64,000 bases of DNA from Mesotoga sp. Brook.08.105.5.1 (GTDB taxonomy: Bacteria; Thermotogota; Thermotogae; Petrotogales; Kosmotogaceae): NCBI RefSeq assembly GCF_002752635.1, contig NZ_AYTW01000028.1, forward strand, positions 36,293-100,292, read 5' to 3'. The notes beneath the pieces are model-generated. The model was not told the DNA's origin, made no database searches, and saw only the letters and a program-made list of their open reading frames with translations. Positions 55,208-63,834 of this stretch are shown piece after piece (positions within the stretch are counted from its first letter, which is position 1; each line of letters starts with the position of its first letter). A program made the translations under genes and the position numbers.

Positions 55208-56596
55208 ATGAAATTGAAACTGGTTCTTGTGATCGTTCTCATTTCTACGGTTGCTTTCGGCGATTTCTTTCAACGGTCCGACGAGTATTTGAGAAGACAG
55301 AACGAACTGAAAAGCGCCCTGGAATTCTCACTGACATTCGAAGAGGCTAAAGAGATCATTGTGAAACATTATCCGGAACTCAAGATCGATGAAGAAGTGA
55401 GAGAGTTCATCGTTGAAAGAGACATACAGAGAACTATCGTTGACGGTATAGAGATGTATTACATAGACTTGGAGCATAACCTCTTTACCCGCGATCCCGA
55501 ACTTGTCGAGCGAGAGCCAGAGTGGTCGGCGGGCAACGTCTTGCTGGTCAGGTACCTTCTAGAAGAGTACGGATCAAAGAATACGCCTTTCGCCTCCTTC
55601 AAGCCAGCTCACAGCCCGTATTTCAACCCGAAGAATTACCTTGTGGAATATAAAGTAAATACTGAAAGATCCCTCTTGCCGGATAAAGGTTCATTGAGAG
55701 TCTGGTTCCCCCTTCCTCTGCAGACAGCGGCTCAAGAGAATATCTCTGTACTTGAGGTGACCCCGAAGGAAGCGGTGGTCGGCCTTCCCAGAACTTCCGG
55801 CGATATAGCTTATGTCCTCTTCGAGTTCGATCTTTCGAATCTCGTTGAGGATCTGGACATAACCGTGCAATTTACTTTCACACACTATCAGCAGCAGTTC
55901 GATATAGATCCCGATCAGGTGGGCGAATACGACAGGGAAAGCTCGCTTTACAGAGAATACACGAAGTCTGAAGGAAGCATTTATTACGATGAAAGATTCG
56001 AGGAGCTTGCCAGAAGCGTTGTTGGAGATGAGACCAATCCTTACCTTCAGGCAAAAGAGATATATTACTACGTTGTCCAAAACATCAAATACACTTTTAT
56101 GGCCCACGTTGCAATAGAGGCGGCCGGAATTCCGGAAAGCCTTTACTCTTTCGAACACGGTTACGGTGATTGTGGTACTCAGTCGATGATCTTTTCAGCC
56201 CTCTGCAGATCGATCGGAATACCTGCAAGGGCGCCGGGAGGCTTTCAGGTTTTCTCCGGACAGCTGGGTTCTCATTTTTGGGCCGAGTTCTACCTGCCGA
56301 ATTACGGTTGGGTTCCTGTAGACACCTCGGCAGGGCAGATTGCGACCTACACCTATGGTATTACCGAGGAAGAGCGACAGGAGTTCATCGATTATTTCTT
56401 CGCCGGCCAGGATCCGTTGAGACTCGTAGTTCAAAATTCCGTTGACTTCTTGCCGGCAGAGAAGCCTTCTGACACTCAGCTGCTTGAGATCACGCTGCAG
56501 TCTCCATTTGTTGAGAGCGAATTCGGTAACGAGGAGTTTGATGTCACTATCGCGATTCTTGATTCTTTCAGCATGAAGACGATTTTGTTGAGATAG
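55208..56596 (+). CDS. Secreted transglutaminase-like protein
   Basis: A signal peptide (KLKLVLVIVLISTVAFG) is followed by about 445 residues. The C-terminal half has the transglutaminase/protease-like triad: Cys in GYGDCGTQSMIFSALCRSIGIPAR, His in LGSHFWAEFYLPNYGWVPVD, and the Asp of that same stretch. The N-terminal half is a beta-rich domain often found ahead of such modules. It probably acts on protein or cell-wall amides outside the membrane. It is monocistronic and followed by repeat DNA. Confidence 0.88.
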   Translation: MKLKLVLVIVLISTVAFGDFFQRSDEYLRRQNELKSALEFSLTFEEAKEIIVKHYPELKIDEEVREFIVERDIQRTIVDGIEMYYIDLEHNLFTRDPELVEREPEWSAGNVLLVRYLLEEYGSKNTPFASFKPAHSPYFNPKNYLVEYKVNTERSLLPDKGSLRVWFPLPLQTAAQENISVLEVTPKEAVVGLPRTSGDIAYVLFEFDLSNLVEDLDITVQFTFTHYQQQFDIDPDQVGEYDRESSLYREYTKSEGSIYYDERFEELARSVVGDETNPYLQAKEIYYYVVQNIKYTFMAHVAIEAAGIPESLYSFEHGYGDCGTQSMIFSALCRSIGIPARAPGGFQVFSGQLGSHFWAEFYLPNYGWVPVDTSAGQIATYTYGITEEERQEFIDYFFAGQDPLRLVVQNSVDFLPAEKPSDTQLLEITLQSPFVESEFGNEEFDVTIAILDSFSMKTILLR

Positions 56597-56660
56597 GGGG
56601 GGTCAAAGGGTGTGAGAGGCATTTCAAAGAGCACACTCCCCACCGCAAGCGGTCCCCCCC

Positions 56661-56935
56661 GCTCAAGCGGGGATTGAGATCAAGAGCAGAAGAGCGGTTC
56701 ATCAGACACATCGTGTCCGGGTTCCTAATTAAAAACCACGAAATGATGAGAGAGCACGAGACAGATGAGATGAGATCCAGGTTGAGCGCTCGAGCGGGGA
56801 TTGAGATCAAGAGCAGAAGAGCGGTTCATCAGACACATCGTGTCCGGGTTCCTAATTAAAAACCACGAGATGATAAGAGAGCACGAGACAGATGAGATCC
56901 AGGTTGAGCGCTCAAGCGGGGATTAAGAGCTTTGC
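56661..56935. repeat. Two tandem ~125-bp units plus partial third
   Basis: Units beginning GCTCAAGCGGGGATTGAGAT start at 56661 and 56788, and a third partial begins at 56910. Each contains GACACATCGTGTC, a hairpin, and GGTTCCTAATTAAAAACCACG. The units are nearly identical, so the duplication is recent. Confidence 0.85.
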
Positions 56936-57054
56936 TTCGTAGTGAGCATCTGTTCGCTGAAAGGCCCGAAATCCGTCAATGGTCCTCCGCCCCACCGAGA
57001 AATACCGGTTCTTCGTTCCGACACATCGTGCGTGTCCAGGTGCCTGGTTAAGGG

Positions 57055-57290
57055 CACGAGATGAGGAGAGAGGGCGAGACGAAGAGCCGGTCTGGGGTTT
57101 TGGGTCTGGTAAGAATCGTCAGGAGCCGTCCTTCGTACTTCGTCCCAGATCATGGACGCTCTCATGGGGATGCCCCCGTGGGCGGAGCAGGCAAAGGGCT
57201 CCGCTTAACTTTTCGTTTCTGTCCTGAAGAAAACCCTCACAGATTTATGTCTACGATTTCTCCTCTTAATGGGAAAATCGGAGTCTGACC
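57055..57290 (+). repeat. Long direct repeat, copy 1 (~235 bp)
   Basis: This starts CACGAGATGAGGAGAGAG and ends AAAATCGGAGTCTGACCC, and is nearly identical to 59744-59987. Differences include the hairpin GGGGATGCCCC here versus GGGGGAATCCCC there. It contains the GGACGGG-type element in reverse. Together the copies bracket the caspase-like lipoprotein and a membrane-protein gene. Confidence 0.88.
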
Positions 57291-57399
57291 CGATTTATCA
57301 CTCCGACCCGATTTATCACTCCTGGGCCTCCCCAAATGTTTTTGCAACTGATCCTTTTCTCTTCCTATCTCAGAACAACCTCTAGCCTAGTTTTTGCAT

Positions 57400-58674
57400 T
57401 CATTCCCAGGAGCAGTACTTCTGCGGAACCGACTTGCCTATCCTGTTCGATAGATCCAGGTTATCAGTATAATAGGGAGTCCAGTTTCCAAGCGCCGCCA
57501 GATGCGCTTTGCAGAATAGCATGCTTATTACCGGGACATTGTAGATCACGGAGTCGGCTCTTACCAAGGTGAATTGTGTCGAATCATTGAGAATACCGAT
57601 GGCGCCTTCTACGATTGAGCTTGTCCATTCGCTCCCTACATCTGTTGAGTTGAAATCATTCATCAGCTCGTAAGGGGAGACCAGCGAGTACCGTTGGTCC
57701 ATATCGCTGGAAGCGCCTTCTTGCTCTCTACATGCGGTAAGTACGGTTCTCATGTTATCTATGGTATTCAGATCATCTACAAAGCTTCCGGAATGGCAAG
57801 AACCGAGAAGGAAGTTGAACTCAGTCAACGGGTAGCTGGTGAAGACTGTGCTGAACTGCCATGCGAAGTGCCAGACTCCTCCGAGTTTTACCGCGTCGGT
57901 GTCACCATGCGCAATAATGTAAACAGTCACTATCTCTTTTTTCAGGGCATACGAGTTGATGCTGGTCAAAGTATTCGCCGCATCCTCGCCGAAGACCCCC
58001 TGAACTTCAACCGTTCCTTCAGGCATGGCATCCCTGTATGCCTTGGCCAGATTCAAGAACTGCATATATGTCTGAACTGAATCCTCGTACAAAGGTTCCG
58101 AAGACAGCAAACCCTGAACGACAATGATCGCCTCTCCCTCACCCCAGTCTGGGATTATCTTGTCGATCACCGGATTCTTCAAGATACCGGAAGGTTCTTT
58201 CAGAACAACGTTCCAATCAATAAGTCTTTCTTTTTTTGGAAAGGGCAATTTCAGCTCATCCGGAACGACTTCATCTACCCTGGGCAGCCATTTCCCTGGG
58301 ATGATCCTGTATTGTCCGCTATCCCCCACGACAATCGCCTTGACGGGATGGGCGAAGAACGAGCCGGGATCAAGATCAAGAAGAAAGAGGTAAGAGGGTT
58401 CGGTTACTACTATCTTGTTGTTCGTCGCGCTAGTTGCACCTATTGCTCCGTCGACTATGGCACTGGGGTTTTCGAGATCGATCGTTGTACCCAAGACCAG
58501 CTTCTTAGAGTAGAACGAGCAGATATACTCTGAGCCTTGAGGAATCTCACCGGGAAGAATGGCTTTGACGATTTCTATCGCCGCTTTCAGATCTTTAGGC
58601 AGTTTCGGAAGACAGCCAGGAAGAATCAGAAGCAGCAACACGACAGCAAAAGTAGTGATTAGAGCCTTGCGCAT
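57400..58674 (-). CDS. Lipoprotein with caspase-like (clan CD) peptidase motifs
   Basis: A lipoprotein signal (RKALITTFAVVLLLLILPGC) gives a membrane-anchored protein of about 424 residues. The second half has VTVYIIAHGDTDAVKL and NFLLGSCHSGSFVDDL, which match the His-Gly and Cys-x-Ser-Gly catalytic blocks of caspase/legumain-type clan CD peptidases with the expected strand pattern. The N-terminal half is of unknown type. GGGGGTG before ATG 58674 sets the start; a longer frame to 58716 is rejected because it would bury the signal. The gene lies between two copies of a 235-bp direct repeat. Confidence 0.78.
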   Translation of the reverse strand: MRKALITTFAVVLLLLILPGCLPKLPKDLKAAIEIVKAILPGEIPQGSEYICSFYSKKLVLGTTIDLENPSAIVDGAIGATSATNNKIVVTEPSYLFLLDLDPGSFFAHPVKAIVVGDSGQYRIIPGKWLPRVDEVVPDELKLPFPKKERLIDWNVVLKEPSGILKNPVIDKIIPDWGEGEAIIVVQGLLSSEPLYEDSVQTYMQFLNLAKAYRDAMPEGTVEVQGVFGEDAANTLTSINSYALKKEIVTVYIIAHGDTDAVKLGGVWHFAWQFSTVFTSYPLTEFNFLLGSCHSGSFVDDLNTIDNMRTVLTACREQEGASSDMDQRYSLVSPYELMNDFNSTDVGSEWTSSIVEGAIGILNDSTQFTLVRADSVIYNVPVISMLFCKAHLAALGNWTPYYTDNLDLSNRIGKSVPQKYCSWE

Positions 58675-58898
58675 AAAAACACCCCCATCAAGCCTCCGCG
58701 AAGCAGATGACTTCACGTAATTTGAGTGAACCCTGTCGGTTTAAGAGCAAAGCAACTAGATATCAGACGAATGTATCATATCTGATAGCGAAATCAGCTC
58801 ATTTGAGGGAGTGTAGTCATTTTGCACTGCGTCACTAGCAACGCAGATTTCTTGGCGTATCTTATCCTTTCAAAATAAACAGTCAGAGCAAATAAAGA

Positions 58899-59558
58899 CT
58901 AAAGCATTCCCCAGAATAGATTAAGGGGTGCAGTGAGAAAAAACGCCAATACTCCGATTGTGAAAACCTTAGCCATTTGTCTGGGAGATTGATAAAGCAC
59001 AAAAAATGTGCCAATCCATAAAATCAACTCCAGGCCGTTCCTGATATCGAGATACCAGAAACCAAAGGCAAGAGCCTGTCTGGTCATAAACATGAAAATT
59101 ATAGCCGAGATAATAACTGGAATAATCCCATTTCCTCTCGCGTACCAGCATACAAATGCCATAAATGGTGAAATGAATGCCATCGTAATCCAGATCACCA
59201 TATATGATTCCTGAAAGAAGCCGGCTACAAATGCAGTATAGAGATAATAGCTGCCCACCATTCCGACGAAAAACAAAAAAACATTTGTAGCCGCCCTGAA
59301 GGGGGTTCTGCTGTATACGGAAATCAACACGGCAAAGAAAATCCAAATCCCCATCCGTGAGAAGAAATTCCTTAAATCCAGAAACTCAAGGATCGGAGGC
59401 AATAAATTACTGGCAGTCTTATCGAGAAACTTTGAAGTTGTTCCCAGTAAAATTCCTGCAAGCAGTACAGAAAGCGAATAGAGTATTTTCTTGTGTATTG
59501 TTATCGAAACCGATTCTCTGATCTTTTTGAGGAAGCCCAACACATTATCATCTCGCAT
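58899..59558 (-). CDS. Integral membrane protein of unknown function
   Basis: The 219-residue protein has about six or seven hydrophobic helices, the clearest being LSVLLAGILLG, MGIWIFFAVLISVY, VFLFFVGMVGSYYLYTAFVA, MVIWITMAFISPFMAFVCW, GIIPVIISAIIFMFM and KVFTIGVLAFFLTAPLNLF. I do not recognise a family with confidence. The ribosome binding site is weak. Upstream sequence is repeat-rich, and the nearest neighbour on the same strand is the caspase-like lipoprotein. Confidence 0.75.
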   Translation of the reverse strand: MRDDNVLGFLKKIRESVSITIHKKILYSLSVLLAGILLGTTSKFLDKTASNLLPPILEFLDLRNFFSRMGIWIFFAVLISVYSRTPFRAATNVFLFFVGMVGSYYLYTAFVAGFFQESYMVIWITMAFISPFMAFVCWYARGNGIIPVIISAIIFMFMTRQALAFGFWYLDIRNGLELILWIGTFFVLYQSPRQMAKVFTIGVLAFFLTAPLNLFWGML

Positions 59559-60157
59559 AGTGGAAGCATTGCCACCTAATTAAAGACCTTCAGACGCCTG
59601 CTCCGCGGATTTATCAAGTTCCTACTTTCCACATTTCCCCTATGGTCTCTTCAAATCTCACTTCCGCGAAGACGCACTCCACTCACAATCTTACCATCAA
59701 TCATGAACAAGGCACGCCCGGTCTGGGTCGCCGCCGAGAAGAACACGAGATGAGGAGAGAAGGCGAGACGAAGAGCCGGTCTGGGGTTTGGGGTCTAGGG
59801 TCTGGTAAGAATCGTCAGGAGCCGTCCTTCGTACTTCGTCCCAGATCATGGACGCTCTCATGGGGGAATCCCCGTGGGCGGAGCAGGCAAAGGGCTCCGC
59901 TTAACTTTTCGTTTCTGTCCTGAAGAAAACCCTCACAGATTTCTGTCTACGATTTCTCCTCTTAATGGGAAAATCGGAGTCTGACCCAGTTTATTTTTTC
60001 TGGAAAATCGGAGTCTGACCCCGTTTATTTTTTCTCAATCCTCTAGTCTCGCTCTCACAAACGCATCTTCCGGGCCGGCGATGGGTATTGGAATGATTAT
60101 TGTAAGTACGGAAAGAAATACGGAAAAAAGGAGTCTCTATTCGTCCTTGCCAGTCAG
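59559..60157. other. Intergenic repeat tract
   Basis: No gene is supported. It contains the second copy of the long direct repeat (59744-59987) and, right after it, a second AAAATCGGAGTCTGACCC element at 60002. Confidence 0.6.
59744..59987 (+). repeat. Long direct repeat, copy 2 (~240 bp)
   Basis: Nearly identical to 57055-57290, with a few extra bases near GGGTCTAGGGTCTGG. Its last element AAAATCGGAGTCTGACCC is repeated once more at 60002-60019, each time followed by a T-rich tract. Confidence 0.88.
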
Positions 60158-61444
60158 TCACGAAGAACCGTTCCCATCATGACTATAAATCGGAGGCGGA
60201 GAAAAGAAAGCTGGAATGCTTGCTGTCAAAGAGAAAATCATCATGATAAAAAGAATCTCCGAGTAGCCGGAAAAATAATCGTAAGCAAACCCAAATGGTA
60301 ATGGTCCCAAAGAGGAACCGATGACCATTGCCGTCATAGCAGTACCCCTGATTGTTCCCTGATACTTCCTGCCGAAATAATTGGGCCATAGTACATTGGT
60401 ACTGACTGATTCAAAGGCCATAAAAACGCCGTGCAAAGCGGCATAGACAAGAAGGATCTGCTGACTCGTGCCCAGAAGAAGAATCAAGAGGTTGGCTGCA
60501 TAAACAAGGTAACCGATAGCTTTGATGATATGGATCTTGAATCTGTCCACCATGAATCCTGCTATAAAAGTCATCGGAAACTGTACCATCGCGATAACAC
60601 TCAGGATGAGAGCGGCAAAAGTGGGTGTAAAGCCTTTTGTCTGCATGATCGAAACCATGTGAAATGTAACCCCGGTATTGATCATGGCCGGAACGCTCGT
60701 ACAGTAAATCATGAACCAATAAGCTCTCGTCTTCATGGCTTGTCCTAACATCCATGGATTATCCTTAAAGACGATCCTTTTGGGGGTGTCCTTTTTCTTC
60801 TTTTCTTTAGTCTCTTTTGACGTTTTCCCGTCAGGTGTTTCGCCCATATCTTCCGGTTTGTCCCTTACTAAAAACCAGCCAACTGGTAGCATAAGCAAGA
60901 ACAATGCCAGTGACCAAACACGCCATCCTGTCTCTGCACCAAAATTCTGGATCAGCCAGTTGTTTGCCGGTGGGAAAAAAGCGAAAGACGCAACACCTCC
61001 AATCCCCATAATGCTCAACGCCTTTCCGCGGTGGCGGGAAAACCATTGGGCAACAAGCGTTGAAGGCAGTAAACTCATCGAACCCTGACCGAGAAGTCGC
61101 AGGAAGAAAAAGCCAACAATGAGCATAATGGGATGACTGACGATACTCATCCACAAGCAGGTCAATCCCAGCAGAGTCGGAATGACTGCAAACATTTTCC
61201 TGTGACCGAACTTGTCAACGGCTTTTCCGACCAGGGGAAGCGTGAATCCGGCAATGAGGGTGGCAATGGAATAATAGCCCGACACAAGCGAACGGCTCCA
61301 GCCAAATCCGTTGATATAAGAATTTATGAATATCGAAACAGAATAAGTCTGCCCAGGCCCTGAAAAGAAAGCTCCGAGTGCTGCCGCTGCAACTATGATC
61401 CATCCGTAGAAAAGACTCTTACCCTTGAAAATCCTCGATTTCAT
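60158..61444 (-). CDS. Major facilitator superfamily transporter
   Basis: The 428-residue protein has twelve predicted membrane helices in two halves, with a charged central loop (DMGETPDGKTSKETKEKKKKD). The loop between helices 2 and 3 carries GKAVDKFGHRKMF, the MFS motif A. The opening YGWIIVAAAALGAFFSGPGQTYSVSIFINSYING is typical of the oxalate/formate antiporter-like group, so an organic anion is a possible substrate. The 5' ribosome binding site is weak. It is not obviously in an operon. Confidence 0.9.
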   Translation of the reverse strand: MKSRIFKGKSLFYGWIIVAAAALGAFFSGPGQTYSVSIFINSYINGFGWSRSLVSGYYSIATLIAGFTLPLVGKAVDKFGHRKMFAVIPTLLGLTCLWMSIVSHPIMLIVGFFFLRLLGQGSMSLLPSTLVAQWFSRHRGKALSIMGIGGVASFAFFPPANNWLIQNFGAETGWRVWSLALFLLMLPVGWFLVRDKPEDMGETPDGKTSKETKEKKKKDTPKRIVFKDNPWMLGQAMKTRAYWFMIYCTSVPAMINTGVTFHMVSIMQTKGFTPTFAALILSVIAMVQFPMTFIAGFMVDRFKIHIIKAIGYLVYAANLLILLLGTSQQILLVYAALHGVFMAFESVSTNVLWPNYFGRKYQGTIRGTAMTAMVIGSSLGPLPFGFAYDYFSGYSEILFIMMIFSLTASIPAFFSPPPIYSHDGNGSS

Positions 61445-61979
61445 CTGCAGCCCAACTTGTCAAGTTTGAATTTCAAGATTGTACCATACTTTTTCTTTAC
61501 ACCCGGGACAGTTCTTTGTTCTTCGGTGAATCAATTTTTGACAGGAAGAGCGTCAGTAAACGTTCTCCGAAAAGAGCAGCGGGTCTGGGGTTTGGGGTCC
61601 ACCCGGCCCTGCGCAAGCAGACTGGCGGTTCTTTGAAACCCGTCCTTCGATACTCATCCAAGATCGTGGACCCGTCCTTGGGGAACAGAAGAGCAGTTCC
61701 TCGTTCCGACGCTACGCGTCCAGGTTCCTGGTTAAGGGCACGAGATGAGGAGAGAGGGCGAGAGTCCGAACCCTCGAGACGTTTTCGGATCTCATAAGAG
61801 AATAACTCTCACAAGAAGCAATGAAACAGCGCAATCCTATCTAATGCATAGAACACCGCCTGCTGTGCTTACCTTTCTCCTACATGTTATGCACTTTTCA
61901 AGTGAGTTCGAGGCTGGAAGAATCTCGATGTGATCCAATTATTGCGATTCTCAGTCAAAGCTGGAAAGAGGTGATTGAT
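61445..61979. other. Intergenic repeat tract
   Basis: No gene is supported. From 61585 to 61770 it carries dispersed elements, including CGTCCTTCG...GGACCCGTCC at 61658-61680, the hairpin GACGC-TAC-GCGTC at 61708-61720 and CACGAGATGAGGAGAGAGGG at 61739, which is also the left end of the long direct repeat. Confidence 0.6.
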
Positions 61980-63452
61980 TTGTATGGAAAAGCAGTCGAA
62001 TTTCCGTCTTCCGGTAGGTGGATAAATGTAGAGCGACCCTTGACTCTAGAGGATCTCAAAGGGTATGTCGTGCTGTTTGATTTCTGGACTTACTGCTGCA
62101 TAAACTGCATTCATGTGATCCCGGACCTCAAGTGGCTGGAAGAGAAGTACAATGACAGTCCTTTTCTCGTTATCGGCGTCCACTCCGCGAAGTTTGAGAA
62201 TGAACGTGAAGAGAGGAATATCAGAGCCGCTGTCGAGCGCTATGAAATAGAACATCCCGTTCTTATCGACAACGAGTATTACCTTTGGGACAGGTATGTG
62301 GTTCGCGCGTGGCCGTCCTACGTCCTGATAGGACCTGACGGAAAGATTTTGTCAAAGACCTCGGGCGAGGGCAAGCGAGATTACCTCTCAAATGAGATTT
62401 CCAAAGCTCTCGAGGATGGTATGAGGAGAGGGATTCTAAGCAACGAGAGGATTCCGGTTACGCCGAATGTATCCAAGAGAAATTCGACTCTTTCATTTCC
62501 CGGGAAGATTGCTTTTGGGGATTCAAGAACGATGTTTATTAGCGATTCGAACAACGATCGAATACTCGTGACGGAGCTTGCCTCTCCTTTTGAAGCAAAG
62601 GTTACCGATCAGATCGGAGGCCAAAGTAGCGGCTTTGCAGACGGAACTTTCGAAGAGGCGCGACTAAACAGGCCTCAGGGCATGGTCTATTCAGATGGTG
62701 TACTCTTCATAGCCGATACAGAGAACCATGCAATCAGAAAAGCCGATTTGAGAGAAAGAAAATTAAGGACGATCTCGGGCGACGGTTTTCAGGGATTCAG
62801 CTGGCAGTACAGCGGCGAAGCATCTAAGGCGCGGCTTAACTCCCCATGGGATCTGCAGTCAGACGGAAGGTACCTCTATATCGCTATGGCCGGAATGCAT
62901 CAGATCTGGAGGCTGGATTTGAAGGAGAACTCAATTCGTTCATTTGCAGGGAGCGGAGCCGAGAACATTGAAGACGGGTCGCTAAAGGATGCGAATTTCG
63001 CTCAGCCCAGTGGAATCTACCTGGATGGAAAGAGTCTTTACGTTGCCGATTCGGAGGTTTCGGGGATAAGGTATGTAGATCTCGAAGCGGAAAAAGTGCA
63101 CACCGTTGCAGGAAGCGGACTCTTTTCATTCGGTCATATCGACGGGATTCTTCAAAGGGCTCTGTTCCAGCACCCGCTGGGTATTTACGGTAATGATAGA
63201 TTTCTGTACGTTGCCGACACCTATAATCACGCAATAAGAAAGATCGATCTGGGAATCAGGCGTGTTGAGACGATGATCAAGAATCTGGGAGAGGGAACCT
63301 GCACCCTGGATGGAGAAAAGTGCTCTACTCTCGGTCTTTTCGAGCCAAACGATGTCAAATACTATAACGGGCTGTTGTACATAGCCGACACGAATAATCA
63401 CTTGATTAGAGTTTTCGACGGGAAGGAACTGGTAGAGTTAGTTATTGGCTAA
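61980..63452 (+). CDS. Thioredoxin-like protein with NHL repeats (NHLRC2-like)
   Basis: Residues 1-140 form a TlpA/AhpC-type thioredoxin fold with the active site FWTYCCINCIHVIPDLKWLEEKY. The remainder is a six-bladed NHL propeller: blades show ISDSNNDRILV, IADTENHAIRK, VADSEVSGIRY, VADTYNHAIRK and IADTNNHLIRVF. This matches the NHLRC2 family, conserved from bacteria to humans. TTG 61980 with GAGGTG six bases ahead is chosen over an upstream ATG at 61884, because the family starts just before the thioredoxin domain. There is no signal peptide, so it is probably cytoplasmic. Confidence 0.9.
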   Translation: MYGKAVEFPSSGRWINVERPLTLEDLKGYVVLFDFWTYCCINCIHVIPDLKWLEEKYNDSPFLVIGVHSAKFENEREERNIRAAVERYEIEHPVLIDNEYYLWDRYVVRAWPSYVLIGPDGKILSKTSGEGKRDYLSNEISKALEDGMRRGILSNERIPVTPNVSKRNSTLSFPGKIAFGDSRTMFISDSNNDRILVTELASPFEAKVTDQIGGQSSGFADGTFEEARLNRPQGMVYSDGVLFIADTENHAIRKADLRERKLRTISGDGFQGFSWQYSGEASKARLNSPWDLQSDGRYLYIAMAGMHQIWRLDLKENSIRSFAGSGAENIEDGSLKDANFAQPSGIYLDGKSLYVADSEVSGIRYVDLEAEKVHTVAGSGLFSFGHIDGILQRALFQHPLGIYGNDRFLYVADTYNHAIRKIDLGIRRVETMIKNLGEGTCTLDGEKCSTLGLFEPNDVKYYNGLLYIADTNNHLIRVFDGKELVELVIG

Positions 63453-63503
63453 AAACATTCCGAGAGTGTATGAGGAGGTGAGGCTGGAATAAAACATTTG
63501 ACG

Positions 63504-63834
63504 TAAGGCTGCCTTCGGCAGGAAGTGATGCCACCTTCGGTGCGACGCATTGCACTGAGGAGCATCAGTGGACGCAAGGCGCCGAGGAGCATCGGCGGGC
63601 GCAAGGCGCCGAAGAACATCGGCGGACGCAAGGCTGGCGAAGATCACGCCAGGTCGCAAGGCCCGGAGAAGCATCCGGGGACGCAAGGCCCGCTTCGCGG
63701 GGATGAAAACCACTTCAAGATCAGGCGCAAGGCGCCGAAGAACATCGGCGGACGCAAGGCTGGCGAAGATCACGCTAGGTCGCAAGGCCCGGAGAAGCAT
63801 CCGGGGACGCAAGGCCCGCTTAGCGGGGAAAGAG
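63504..63834 (+). repeat. Hairpin-linker array 2, with a 124-bp internal duplication
   Basis: Hairpins with different stems (TGCC-TTC-GGCA, CACTGA..TCAGTG, CGCCGA..TCGGCG, CTGGCG..CGCCAG, CCCGGA..TCCGGG, CCCGC-TTC-GCGGG) are joined by the linker GACGCAAGG or near variants; the first ones use GGAAGTGATG. The block 63603-63703 is repeated at 63727-63828. In the second copy one stem has a C to T change that keeps a G-U pair. Confidence 0.8.

Noticed and set aside
61551..61565. AGTAAACGTTCTCC resembling the LacI-type operator
   Set aside because: Only one half-site matches, and it lies in repeat DNA away from any sugar gene.
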